From Areca catechu (Eukaryota > Streptophyta > Magnoliopsida > Arecales > Arecaceae), in contig CM038052.1 of NCBI GenBank assembly GCA_021397845.1, forward strand, positions 138,327,854-138,391,853: 64,000 bases of DNA, given 5' to 3'. Of this stretch, positions 47,139 to 59,137 are shown piece after piece. The notes below the pieces were generated by a model. It did no database searches. It was not told where the DNA came from and worked only from the letters and a program-made list of their open reading frames with translations. The position numbers were made by a program, and so were the translations under genes. Within the stretch, counting starts at the first letter, position 1. Every line of letters starts with the position of its first letter.

Positions 47139-47786
47139 GCTTAAGCGGCAGAGTCTTAGAATGAAGAGTAGATCTGGCTACTTATCCGAGGGATCCCGGC
47201 ATCAACCTAGAGTTATGATGTGCCAATAAATGAAAGGTCACCATGCAGCGCATTTATGGCATTCCTCAAGGGGGAATTTATGACTAGCTCCCTCTTTAAT
47301 TACGGAATCCAAGGCATCCTTTCTTAGCACTATTTTAGCTTTGGTAGGAGAGACTTCGTACAACTGAGAGGCGACTTCTAGTGACCATGATGATTTCTGC
47401 TAAATTCTCGATGGGTTCTCGGTACCGAAGTTCACATTCAAATGGATCTAATTAAATTGAAGGAGCTTCGAAGGACCACTAAGAAGCTTTGGAGATCTGG
47501 CATCCCACCTGAGTCAATACTCCAACTCACGAGATCGCTACCGAAGTAACAAGAATTGAAGGCGTGCACTTTGGAGTCACCTACTTCAAGCTTTGCTGAG
47601 GGTCCCAAATCGACTTAAAATTTGATACAATCTCTTTTCTTGTCTACTGATACTCTAAAGATGCAAGAAACCGGCCCCGAGTCCTACAGGCATGGGGCCT
47701 TCAAATCGGTCATCCAAGTATGATAATGCATTTCTTCCTTTCAAGTAGCTTGCCTCGATACCTACTAATGGTAATTCATCATGCAG
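47139..47786 (+). other. Region upstream of the first antisense ORF terminal exon
   Basis: No exon is confidently read here. It probably holds the degraded upstream part of the first antisense ORF. A CAG acceptor at 47784-47786 closes it. Confidence 0.4.
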
Positions 47787-48706
47787 TTGGGGCGACATCT
47801 CAATTTCTTCATAGAGTTGGTAAGGGCAGCAAAGAAGATAGCGGTGATTGAAGACAAGGCCACTTTAGCCAAAATGCTAGTCTATAAGGCTGAAGAGCAA
47901 GAATCGAAAGTGGAATGAGCATTCCAATAGATGAAAGCATGTCATGACTCCGCAATCATATGCTTGGATAAGAAGCTCAAAGAGGCTGTGGAGTGGCTTG
48001 TGTCGATGCACAAGCAAATGACCGAAGCTCGTAAGCGAGAGATTAAAGCCATTATGGAAGCACAGATGAAAATCGCCAATTTGAAAGAGAGCTTTCACAC
48101 CGAGCTTGCCAAATGCCAACATGCGGATTCCCATGCCAGGATTCATTGGTTGTGGAATGAACTCACATCGGCTAAGAGAGCAGATGGTTATGGGATGAAC
48201 TCCACCAGGCACACAATCGGTTGTGTGATGAGGGACCCTCGAACCAAGACCGAGGAAGGGTCCAGCAGGCAGAACAGGCCCGAAATGAGGCCTTGGCTGA
48301 AGCTTAATTCCTCTGCCAAGCACTAGAAGTGGAAAGGAGAAGGAATTCTATAGAGAGGGCATGGGCCCATAATCTTCATGCCACGGAGACAAGGGAGACT
48401 GTGACCCTAAAGGGTCAATTGAGGGCCGCAAAGAATACTATTAAGAGGCTGAAGCAGGATGTCGATACCAACGGCCAAGAAGTTATGATGCTGCGGAGCA
48501 AGCTGTGGTTGGCCAAGGCACACCTAGATGTCGTCAATACTCAGCTTTGTCATGTTGAAAGGAAGGCTTACGAGAGAGGATTCGAGGAATGCAAAGCTCT
48601 AGCAGTACAAATCCTCTCGTTGGCTGAAGCAAACATGCTCCAAATTCTCATACTAGCAACCTCCCATGCCTTTGCTACCCTCCAGACTAGTCGAGGCCGA
48701 GGGTAA
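47787..48706 (+). pseudogene. First antisense extra ORF, terminal coiled-coil exon
   Basis: After the CAG acceptor the plus strand reads LGRHLNFFIELVRAAKK, then KATLAKMLVYKAEEQESKVE and a stop near 47918. It resumes through a long charged coiled coil (KLKEAVEWLVSMHKQMTEAR, then IMEAQMKIANLKESFH). A second frame from 48329 gives RRNSIERAWAHNLHATETRE and AYERGFEECKALAVQILSLA before the stop at 48706. The opening and the AYxxGFxxCK-like part match the terminal exon at 51318-51850 and the minus-strand copy at 416-1095. Function is unknown; such ORFs lie antisense to gag-pol in Tat elements. An imperfect duplication (GAATGAACTC / GGATGAACTC) lies near 48150-48205. Confidence 0.5.
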
Positions 48707-49546
48707 GGACATTGACAACATTTACCTGTTTGCTGGGTTGTAATCACCATAATCTACATTTTTCCCTTGTTTTGTTCTCCAAGTAATGAATGAGTAAAAT
48801 TCTCTGCTTCTTTCAAAGTATCATGTGCTTTGGAATAGTCTTGAAGGATTAAAAACCCGATATTAGATTTAGACTCCAACCCATTCTTAAGTTCGGTAGG
48901 TCTGCCCTCGGTCTTTTTATCAAGCAGATCGAGAGATACTTCAGCTAAGGTACAGCGGGACAAGGGTGGCACCATTAATTAGGTTTCGTGCTTAAGAAGG
49001 CATCTCATCATAAACTTGCGGAAAGCAAAGGGGATTACCTTAAATGCTTTGCAGCAATTGAGGGCATCATGCTCGAGATTGTACCGACCGCCTTCACCTA
49101 CAAAAAACAAGGCATTGGAATTATTGCCTCCAGACGTGCATCGGCCTACAATCCACGAGAGTATGGTTCTGGCCATTCTTGGCTTGCTACATGTCAGACA
49201 TTCGACAGACGTGATCTTCTTACCATCGAATCTGGGCCATTAAGTGACTTTGTAAATAACAGACCCAATTCACACCACCTCATTTTACTTTCTTTGCCTC
49301 TTTCTTCTTCCTTCTCTTGAAGGCCTATATCCCCACCAATCATCTTCTCCGGCGACCATCTCCACCTTTGTTAGGTGTTCCATAGTCCCCTAGTGCCTCC
49401 TTTTTTCACCTCGGTAGCCTTTTCTCTCACTTTTTCTTTTCCTCGTGCTCAGTCTGCATTCAAACATGCAAAATTCATTTGCAAAGAGCCTTTTATTCTG
49501 CACTGGTTTTCTCTGATTTTTGCTGATTTTCATTTGATCTTTAAAA
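48707..49546 (+). other. 3' end of the first antisense ORF and leader of the second
   Basis: There is an AATGAATGAGTAAAA-type A-rich 3' end near 48785. After about 49270 comes a CT-rich leader-like stretch (CTTTCTTTGCCTCTTTCTTC). No coding region is supported. Confidence 0.4.
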
Positions 49547-51850
49547 ATGAGTGGATCTTTCAATTCGGCTGGTTCTTGGCTTTGGAGCAAGATCCGGTCA
49601 AAGTTCCTATTTTGGTCAAAGCTCCGATGTTCCTCCAGAGCCCAAGGATTTAGACTTGAAGGAATTTTCTCCGAGTGATTTCTAGCATGAACTCATAGAA
49701 GCGAATTTGGATCGACTTTGGCATCAATATCAGATGCCGCCCGAGTTCGGGCTTAAAGTCCCACTTGCCATTGACTAAGTCTGCAATCCTCCCTTAGGCC
49801 ACATCGTTCTTTATGAAGAGTACTTTTGGGTCGAGGTATGGTTCCCCATTTTTACTTCTTTACCAAATTTCTTTAATTTTTTGGAATATCCCCATGTGTA
49901 ATTGTACCAAACTATTGGCGGAACATATGCAACTTCATGGCGATTTGCCTTTTAGCAGGTATTAAGCCGACCACAAATCTTTGTCGAACTTCAACTTTAA
50001 GAAGTACCCTCGTGCCTTCGAGTGGTAGTATCTCTGCCCCTGGAGGAAGCCAGGAGTTGCTTCGAGTGGTAGTATCTCTGCCCCTGGAGGAAGCCAGGAG
50101 TTGATCCTCTTATCTGAGGCACTCCTTTCTTTGTTCATCACTGAAAGAGCGCTTCTTTTTTGAAGCACCCATCAAGGGACTAAAAATTTGAATCATGTGG
50201 GTCCCTCGACGTCCAGCGATCCGAGCCCCCAGCCTAAGCAAAGAGGAGGAAGTACAGTACGAAGCCCTTCTCCACTTTGAAGTTCCTGCATTGAGGGTCC
50301 TACTATCTAACAAGACCCTCTTTGAAGTCAACATATGCCGGTCACAACTGGGAGGTGGAAGAAAGGGTTCCAATCAGGGTTCCCGGAACCGTCCCGTACC
50401 GCCCGTACAAGGCGTTCCGTACCGTACCGGCCAAGAGCGGTACGGTTCGCTACCGAAAAACGGTCCGGAACAATCGGACCGTTGACAAAACAAAAAAAAT
50501 TCATACCGAAACCGTACAGTACGGTACGAAACCACCCGGTTCGGGTCGGTTCAAGCTCGGTTCAGGGTCGGTTCAGTGAGAGGGGGGAGAAAGATTGTTT
50601 TTTTATTTAATTTGGCATGCTGGTACACCTTATGGTATGGTACGGTATGGATCGTACCATACCGTACCGCCCGCTGACCGGTACGGGTCCCAGTACCGAT
50701 TCAGCGGACCTTGGTTCCAATGCTTGCTTTTCTTCTCTTCCAAGAATTTTTTTCCGCACTTCTAACAAAGATTTTCTTTTTGCAGATATGAACCCCTCAA
50801 TATTGAAGGGGGTGAAGCGGGCAGCAAGGTATGAGCCAATTGTCCAAGTTGCTTCGGTTTCAAAGTTGAAAAAGGTCCGGTTCAACACCCGCCAGCACCC
50901 ACCTACCGATGCTACCCCCTAGGACGAATGCTCCCGGGACTGAGGGGGTAGTCATTGCTATGCCCTCAAATGCTCTACCGGCTGCTACTATTGCGAGGCA
51001 GCCACTGACACATGCCCCAGGACCAGGGCATCATCTTCTACGATAGGGACTTCCTCGCATGCCCCTCAGTCCGAGGGTTCGAAGGGGCAAGGCTCCTTCA
51101 CTGCCCAATGCGATGGTGCCACCATAGACGACTAGCGCACCATCCACGAGTTATTCAAAAATATTCTCCTCCTCGATGATGCTAATAAGCTCACCAAGGA
51201 GTGGTCCATTCACCATCAACAAGAGGCGATTCAAACTTATCTCCAAATAATGATCTATGTTTGCCTTGGATTGCAGTCCAATTTTCTTCGATCATTTACT
51301 GATGCTCGCCTTTGCAGATGGTCCACTATGTCAATGATTATTTTGAGATGTGGAGCCATGCTAAAGAGTTGAAGAAGGTGGCGATGCTTCAGACCCAAGT
51401 TGGCACCGTCAAGGCTACCAAGTTCCTACTATGACCAAGGTTGATCGTTTGAATTAGGCACTCACCTCGGAGAAGAACAAGCGACTGTGGGTGGAGGAGA
51501 AAGAGGAGCTAAGTGGCGCACTTGTTAACATGCACAGCAAATTATCCAAGGCCGAGATGTCGGTGGTGACAATGGCACAAGAAGGCATGGTAGCTTACAA
51601 GACCACTAAAAAATGCCATAACAACCAAATGCAGTATGCCACCGCAACCTACCTCGTCGGCAAAAACAAGATTCAGTCTAAGGTGGCGATCCGCTTCCCG
51701 GGCATCAATCTGACATTCCTCGACATGAAGTTAGAGGAATTAGGTGATGAGTCCACTCCCGCGCATGAGGACGCCACTGGTCCTTTGGGTGACGCAAATC
51801 TGCCACCGACCGCCCGAAGCATGTTTTATTTCTATATCTTTGGTAAATAG
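49547..51850 (+). pseudogene. Second antisense extra ORF, four exons, PF04195-like
   Basis: An ATG at 49547 begins MSGSFNSAGSW. Exon 1 then reads LWHQYQMPPEFGLKVPLAID and GHIVLYEEYFWVE, the entry signature of plant 'putative gypsy type transposon' proteins (PF04195). It ends at a GT donor at 49836. Exon 2, about 49900-50340, reads KYPRAFEW and is disturbed by a 44-bp tandem duplication (50016-50103) and a MITE at 50375-50713. Exon 3 opens after a TTTTTGCAG acceptor near 50785 with MNPSILKGVKRAARYEP. Exon 4 starts after TTTGCAG at 51318 with MVHYVNDYFEMWSHAKELKK. It continues as a coiled coil to VAIRFPGINLTFLDMKLEEL and a stop at 51850. Internal stops make it a pseudogene. An AATAAAA signal lies near 51908. 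Confidence 0.55.
50375..50713. mobile_element. hAT-like MITE inserted in the second antisense ORF
   Basis: The ends CAGGGTTCCCGG at the left and, inverted, CAAGGTCCGCTG at the right are flanked by the 8-bp duplication GTTCCAAT (50367-50374 and 50714-50721). The 339-bp insert is packed with CCGTACC and GGTACGG motifs in both orientations and has no transposase frame. Confidence 0.7.
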
Positions 51851-52385
51851 TTTGTCTGCTTGCATGTAGACAATTTTGTAATGACCTTTGTCTTTTTTTG
51901 AAATATAATAAAATTTTCTTCTTTTCATCCTATGATTGGATGTTCTTTATTTTCATTGCATACTTTCTTTTTGCATTCTTCCGTGGCTTGGAATCACATG
52001 CCCGACGAATGACCCCTTTGTCCCTATATCTATTCACCAAGAAACTGGCATCTTCCCTAGCCGGTTGAACCTAGCAAGGCACTATCCATTGATGGCCTTC
52101 ACTTAAGCCAGTCTTGGCCAAGTGCTGACCACTACTCATCCTTGTTTAATAAAGGATCTTCATCGACCCTACCTGCTTGACCCTTAATCTTTTAAGCGAA
52201 AACAAGGTACTTATTGGTTAGCTCTCGGTACTCCAATGGTGCAACCTTGGAACAATTCATGCAATGCCCAAGAGAAGGTCCTGATTCTGATTATTTATTA
52301 AAGAATAAAGACATAGCAACCACTCCCGGTGTCTTTGAGCCACGATCGAAGTTAGGCCACCAAAGCTTTTAGGGTTGATTTGAGA
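51851..52385. other. Spacer between the antisense ORF and the 104-bp repeats
   Basis: It holds the 3' UTR of the second antisense ORF with a TAATAAAATTTTC stretch near 51907, then unassigned sequence. No gene is supported. Confidence 0.4.
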
Positions 52386-53200
52386 TCATTTGATTAAACA
52401 CCAATCAAAGACGCTTTCTATACGGACTATTGCTAGCTCGTACTGATCAAAGACCATTTTATAGCCAGGACCGATCAATGGTTGTTGAATTAAATGTCGA
52501 TCGAAGGCACCTTCCACCAGGCCATTGATAGGCTGCTGAGACCTGAACAGATCAAAGACTATTTTGGAGCCAAGGCCAATCAAAAACCGTTGAATTAAAT
52601 GCCAATCAAAGGCACCTTCTACGGGCCATTGGTAGGCTATTAAGGCTCAGACCAATTGAAGGTCATTTTGGAGCCAGGATTGATCAAACGCCACTGAATT
52701 AAATGCTAATCAAAAGTACCTTCTATGGGCCATTGGTAGCCATTGAGGCTTAGACCGATCGAAGACTGTTTTGGAGCTAAGGCCAATCAAAGGGTGTTGA
52801 ATTACATGCCGATCAAAGGCACCTTCTACGAGCCATTGGTAGTCTGCAATTCAATGCCGATCAAAGATGCCTTCTATGGACCATTCGTAGGCCATTAAAG
52901 TTCGGGCCGATCGAAGCATGTTTTAGAACCAGAACCGATAAAGGCCGTTGAATTAAACGCCGATCAAATATGCCTTCTACAAGCCATTGATAGACTGTTG
53001 AGGCTTAGGTCAATCAAAGATCATTTTGGAGCCAGGATCGATCAAAGGCTATTAAATTAAATGCCGATCAAAGGCACCTTTTATGGGCTATTGGTAAATC
53101 ATTAAGGCTCGGACCAATCAAAGATAATTTTGGAGCCAGGACCAATCAAATATCGTTGAATTAAATTCCAATCAAAGACACCTACTTCCTACTGATTAAC
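52386..53200. repeat. Tandem array, period about 104 bp
   Basis: About eight units contain TTGAATTAAATGCCGATCAA followed by AGGCACCTTCTA and TTTTGGAGCCAGGACC. Unit anchors lie near 52487, 52590, 52694, 52797, 52850 (shortened), 52939, 53052 and 53156. The array sits between the integrase end and the antisense ORFs. Confidence 0.88.
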
Positions 53201-53219
53201 ATGAATGCACGCCATCTCA

Positions 53220-54850
53220 ATCACAAATCATTTTTATTAAAAATAAAGATTACATTATTGATAGTATATTCAGAGATTTTCTGAATTTCAAGTACGAGAC
53301 AGGGGCGTTCCATCTACTTGTGTAAGGCGATTCATCCTAGGCTGGATGACTTCCTCCACTCGGTATGGGGCTTTCTAATTTGGAGAGAACTTCCCTTGGT
53401 TGGCTGAGATACTTCAGTTCGAGATGGAAACAAGGTCTCCAACCTGGAAGAACTTGCTTCAAACCTGCATATCGTAATATCGAGCGACCCTCTACCAACA
53501 AGCTGCCATTGTCACCACCGCACGTTCCCAAACTCCTCTAGCATGTCCAGGTTCATCCTTAGCTACTCCAAGTTGTCATTTTCATTGAAATTCTTCATCC
53601 GAAGAGAATTCCCAACTCCAGTAGGAATACTGCCTCGATCTCGAAAGCAAGGTTGAAAGGAGTTTTGCCCATAGAACTCTGTGATCCGATAAGCCCAAAG
53701 AACTTGATATAGCTCATCGGGCCACGCTCATTTCGCTTGATCAAGCCAAGTCTTTAATCCCATAAAAGAGTTATATTAGTAATCTTGACCTATCCATTAG
53801 CTTGGTGAAGGTCGACAAAAGTAAAACAGTATGTAATACCAAATCCCTGCAAAATTTAGCCAGTTAAAAGCCAATGAATTGCTGGCCATTATTTGTGATG
53901 ATAACTCTCAGAAAGTCAAAACGACAAATGATAGATTGTCAGATGAAATCTTTTATCCCGGCTTCTATAATTCTGGCAAGAGGTTTGGCTTTCACCCATT
54001 TTGTGTAGTATATGGCCATAGCAGGAACTTCCACTATCCCAACCTTGAGGAAAAGGACTAAGCGTGTCCATCCCCTACTGGGCAAAGCGGGATGGCTAGG
54101 GGTGGCAATTTTTGCCAACTTGAAGGATCCCGACCCAACCCAAATGGGGCGGGTAAAACCCAAGCCATTTAATTTAGGGACGGGTATGGGTTTTGTATGA
54201 AAAACCCGACTCGAGTTTGGATTGGGTATGGATATCAGTATGCGCCATCCCGAACCCAACCTAATTACATAAAGGCAAAAGTTCTCTCAATCCCCCACCA
54301 CCCGATGCCCGATTTTAATTCGATACTTCAACTCGTTTCTTCCCCAACCCACCCCACGCCTCTTTTATTCTCTATTTTGTTGTTCAGGTACTTTCTTTTT
54401 TATTTTGATCATGTTCTTTATATTGTATAAATTAACTCTATATCTAAGCATCAGTGACATTATTTAATACTAAAGTAGACGTATTCTTTCATCATTATTT
54501 AATTATTAGACAAATAAGGTCCTATAATTTCCAACTTCATCAATCTATTTTGTTTACAACCTTTTTCATGATGAACTGAATCCAAGCTTGTATAATTATG
54601 CAAAGGACTCGATCCGATCCAAACCGATCCGACCCAACTAGGTATACCCGACCTAGACATGCCTTTTTTTCACCCGACCCAAGATGGGTATAGGATGGAA
54701 AATTTTTTAGTTCGACGGGTATAGATTTTGGATAACCCGACCCATTGCCACCCCTAGGGATAGCCGATTGTCATTGCACATTGGAGTATCATTGATACTA
54801 GTTGCACTTCTTGATCATGTCCACAGCATCTTGTTGCATGGTGAGCTAAT
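53220..54850 (-). pseudogene. Gypsy integrase region, broken and interrupted by a MITE
   Basis: The minus strand shows GKTPFNLAFEIEAVF (usual GETPFSL-type motif) at about 53630-53670. It is followed by VGDLV-type and LSQPREVLSKLES segments and a C-terminal PYRVEEVIQPRMNRLTQVDG-like block ending near 53240. The frame changes several times. A hAT-like MITE at 54097-54756 removes continuity between the core and the upstream part. The catalytic DDE residues could not be traced. The C-terminal motif order agrees with plant gypsy integrases. Confidence 0.65.
54097..54756. mobile_element. hAT-like MITE in the integrase region
   Basis: The inverted ends TAGGGGTGGCAAT (54097) and its exact complement (ending 54756) are flanked by an 8-bp duplication GGGATGGC / GGGATAGC with one difference (54089-54096 and 54757-54764). 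The 660-bp interior has repeated ACCCGACC-type motifs and no transposase. Confidence 0.82.
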
Positions 54851-54879
54851 ATTATCCTTGCTATAGAATCTTGTAGGAC

Positions 54880-56920
54880 AAGGCTCTGCCTCCCAAGTGG
54901 CTTCCGTATAGCACTTTATAGATCTCTTGTAGAGCATATTTTGCCTCTGAGGGTCACAGGCACATCAACAGCAGTAGGGAAAAGGATCTTTTGTATAACT
55001 TGTCTTGATAAAGGACGAGCCGAGAGGCCTGGTGCCGTATCTTTCGAGCTTCCTTTCGATCAGCAAGAAAAGTCCCATCACGAAGGTAGCAAGCTAGTGG
55101 ATCAATCCAATAGGGCTCGAAGTCAAGCTGTGATACTGATTAGGCTCCTTGATACCGGGCTCTTCTATTATTTCAAAGAAAACTTGGGCATGCAGATCAA
55201 GTGGTGCGCAAGTCATGACCCTTATAAGGGCATTGCCTTGGGCATTCTCCATCTTGAGGATGTGTTAGATGTTGAAACTGTAGAAGGTTTGGATCAAGTC
55301 CTTGGCCTTCAGAAGATACCTTTTCATGTTTTCTTCCCTAGCCTCCTATTCACTCAATATATGGCTAACGACAAGTTATGAGTCACTGCAAGCCTTTAGA
55401 TCTTGCATGCCCAACTCTTTGGATATTCTGAAGCCAACAATTAAGGCTTCGTATTCGGTCTCCTTATTGATAGAGGAGAACCCAAAGTAAAAGGCTTGCG
55501 GGATATGTCTCCCTTAGGGCTAACGAGGATCAATCCTGCTCCTCACCCATTGGCCGTTCAACAAGCCATCCACACACAGCACCCATTAATTCTCCGGGTC
55601 TTCCTCCACCTTTATGGAAATTCGAGAACCCATTTGGCCACTCTACCCATCGTGTCTGGTCTATGCAAGGCCATCTTGAGTGGTTGGTTTGTGAGAAGAA
55701 CCATGATGTGGGCTTGAAAATAAGGCCAGAGCTTTCTAGCCGAAGTTATGAGGACAAAGATCATCTTTTCGAGCCGAGTATATCAGGTTTTTATATTTTG
55801 TAGTACTCTACTGATATAATAAACTGGCTTCTAGACTCAGCCTTCCTCCTGAACTAGCATGGAGCCGATGGACAAAGGTGAAACTGCCAAGTACAAATAC
55901 ACTCTTCGCCTGCTTCGGTCTTGCTGAGTTGAGGAAACTGAGATAGGGTTTAAGCTCCTCAAATGCCTTCTGGCATTCATTGGTCCACTATAAATCCTTC
56001 ATCTTCTTTAAAGTAAGGAAGGATAGACATCATTCAGCCGATCTAGAGATAAGTTAAGGGTGGCAATTCTTCCCGTGAGCCTTTGCTCCCTATTTTCGGA
56101 GCTCCCACCTGTCAAACAACCTATATCTTCTCTGGGTTAGCTTCAATTCTTCGATGCGACACCATGAACCCAAGGAACTTGTCGAAGGTCATCTCGAATG
56201 CACATTTCATCAAGTTCAACTTCATTTGGTACTTGCACAAGGTGGTGAAGCCTCCTTCAGATCATCGGCATGGTTTCCCGAAATATGGCTCTTAACGAGT
56301 ATGTCATCCATATAAACCTCCATGTTCCGACCAATTTGATCTTTAAAAATTTTATTCACTAATCATTGACAAGTTACCCTTGCATTCTTCAGGCCAAATG
56401 GCATGATTCTGTAACAAAACAAAACATGATCAGTAATAAAGACTATTTTTTCTTCGTCCTCGGGCGTTATACCAATTTGGTTATATCCCGAGAATGCATC
56501 CGTGAATATCAAGAGCTCATGGCCTGCGATCATATCCACTAACTGGTCAATTCAGCAAAGTAGGTAGCTATCTTTCAAACATGCTTTATTCAAGTCGGTG
56601 AAGTCAATACACATTCCGCCACTTCCCATTAGCCTTCTTCATCCATACGATGTTGGCCAGCTAATCAGGATAGTTGACTTTTCTAATAAACCCAGCACTG
56701 GTCAACTTGTCTAATTTTTCAGTAATGGCCTTTTGTCGCTCAAGGATGAAGCTCTTTTTTTTTATTTTATAGGATGATAGGTAAGGTCCACCTCTAAGCA
56801 GTGTACCATCACTTCTAGGTTGATACCTAGCATATATGCTGGGAATTTCTATCATGCAAGGGGACAATCAGGAGATCTTCGCAGGCTTCCCCCGTTCTTC
56901 TATTAACTTGTTTCTGGTAT
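54880..56920 (-). pseudogene. Gypsy reverse transcriptase and RNase H, frame-broken
   Basis: On the minus strand the RT opens at about 56860 with SYKIKKKSFILERQKAITEK and LTSAGFIRKVNYPD. It continues with MKKANGKWR, CIDFTDLNKAC, FTDAFSGYNQIGITPEDEEK, YRIMPFGLKNA and the catalytic VYMDDILVKS near 56300. After that come KCAFEMTFDKFLGF near 56200 and a degraded RNase H with LAVTHNLSLAIYE near 55370. RT would copy the RNA; RNase H would remove it. Frameshifts lie near 56590, 56250 and throughout RNase H. The catalytic YMDD motif itself is intact. Confidence 0.85.
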
Positions 56921-57440
56921 CCAACCCTTCGACTAGGATGGCACAGGGCAGCCTAGTCTAAAGGGACACCATGTAGCACTACCTCTCCAAGGCCTAGTTC
57001 CCGTGGACCTCGCTGACCCCTAGTGCAGTTGGAAACTTCGTGAGCAAGTAACATGTTGAAACAATCATGCAAATGGCGTTCTACCTGGGCTAGCCGAGTA
57101 TAACATTATATGCCAAAAGAGTTTTTACGACCATAAAAGTCATGCGCACCAGGGATTATTGAGGAGCTTGCCTAGCTATTATGGGCAGCATAATAGTTCC
57201 TTCAACAAGGACCGGCTTTCTAGAGAAACCTATTATCGATGCATACGTCCCTTCTAGTTGCTCTGAAAAAATATTCATTTTTAAGAGAGCCTCTTAGAAC
57301 AAGACATCCATAAAGTTTTCATCATCAACAAGCACGCAATGTACATCATAGTTAGCTATGTTCATGGTTACAACCACAGCATAATTATGTGGCTACTACA
57401 CTCCTTCGGCATCGGCCCAGGTGAAGGTGATGGCTTCGTC
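56921..57440 (-). pseudogene. Gypsy protease region, frame-broken
   Basis: The minus strand reads VVTMNIANYDVHCVLVDDEN near 57330-57375, then GFSRKPVLVEGTIMLP and LAYNVILG, with FPTALGVSEVHG further on. The usual D-N-G protease triplet reads D-D-E, so the glycine is missing. Stops follow. It joins the gag end upstream to the RT downstream. Confidence 0.72.
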
Positions 57441-57599
57441 GACTTATTCAATCCTCTCTTATCGGGACTACCTTCTTCTGCTGGCCCACCAATGATGGTG
57501 TTGACCTTGCCTGAGGCAGGACAATCTACCAGCTCCTCCAGTCTTGGCAGTGGTTCTAGTTGGCACGACGAGATTTTTGGAGCATCATGCTCCTTTCAA

Positions 57600-59090
57600 G
57601 CCCGGAATAACTTATCTAGTCGATCGCAGTGAATGAGTTTTTCGATCTCGTCCTGGAGCTGGACGCACTCCTTTATGTCATGTCTAACCTGCAATACTTG
57701 CATAGATTACGCTAGTCTGGCCTCATCCGCAATCTTCTTGCATTAGGCAGCTATCCCCTAACCTACATCAAAACTTGAGCTCGGAGAGCATTCAAAGGAG
57801 TGTATTATTCAAACCTTCTTGGCGACAGAATGTCCTATTGGTTTTGGGGATGTTGATAGCATTGGACCCAAGGGGAAGATCTCCGGCATCATGGAAGAGA
57901 TCGGCTTCTACGCCTCCTCTTTCCTAGGTCCCCTTTCTTTGATTGAAACTCCTGAACCAAGAGCCGCTCCTTAATCACTAGAGCAGATGGTGGACCATGA
58001 GCACCATACACCTCTTCGACACGTGCATACTTCTCCGCCCTGACTAGCATTTTGGAGAAGTCTGTCGTCTACCTCTTTTCTAGGAAGAAGAACAAAGGGC
58101 ACTATTGAAAACCATATTTCATGACAGCCATAACGACTACATGGTCTAAATTGTACACTTCCAGAGCTGCTTCATTAAATAGGCTCACGTAAGATCTAAA
58201 GGATCCTCACTCTCCTTGCTTTATATTGATCATAGAATTGAAATCCTAGCACAGTCTCCTATTGCTGGCAAAATGAGAGATAAAGAAACAACTCAACTGG
58301 TCGAAAGAGTGATGGAGTTTCGCTTTAGACTGGAATACCAATATCGGGCTACTTTCCTAAGAGTGGAAGGAAAGACCTGGCATTGAACTGGTGGCCCCAT
58401 GAAGAAGCATCAGAACCTAAAAATTCCCAATGATCCACTAGATCAATGAATCATCATAGTTTTCAACTTACATCTTAAATACCTCAGCATTTTCCTTCAT
58501 GATTAGAGCTCCAAAGGATAGATCATAGTGAAACCGAGACCCTCATCTCTTCCGGACCAAACCTCGTAGAGTTTTAATATGCTAGTCCACTCCCGAAGCA
58601 TCAATCTACCGCCACATCTCTGGCAGCATGTGCCTCGAAAAGTTGGTGGGTGATCAACCTGGCATCGACCCCTCGTCAGACCGAGACAAAGGAGAATGTT
58701 CCTTGACTACCTGGGGCTTTGTGGCACAAGTTGATGAGTATGATCCTCCCATTCAAAACTTTATGGGACGGGGAGTCACCGTCACTCCTGTCATAATGTT
58801 CCTAGTGCTGTTAGGGTCTGAGATGGTACCTCTTGGTCTGCCTTCGGCTGTAATGCCATCGATGGTCTATCGACACCACTAGGCCTTGGCGCTAAAATGC
58901 TTGGACCGCAACTGCCAATGCCTGAATATGCTGAAAGAGCTGCTCCAGGTGATCAAGTTAATTACCTGCTGGGCGATGTCAGCTTGAGGTTCTAGGACAA
59001 GACCTCTAACAACTTGGCTAGCATGCAGGGAGGTAATGGCACCGAAATGCCTAGTCATATCTTTAAGTGACATAAGGACTCCACTCAATA
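57600..59090 (-). pseudogene. Gypsy gag, frame-broken
   Basis: Minus-strand pieces in order are: a short N-terminal segment near 58880-59088; SYVSLFNEAALEVYNLDHVV at about 58150-58210; FSKMLVRAEKYARVEEVYG near 58020; and the C-terminal CKYCRLDMTKECVQLQDEIE, KLIHCDRLDKLF near 57600-57705. These correspond to the capsid region and the HRDHGHDTEECIQL-type motif of plant gypsy gag. Many stops are present. Confidence 0.72.
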
Positions 59091-59137
59091 TGTCATTCCT
59101 GAAAACAGACGATACAAGAGATGGCTCTTCCTCTATC

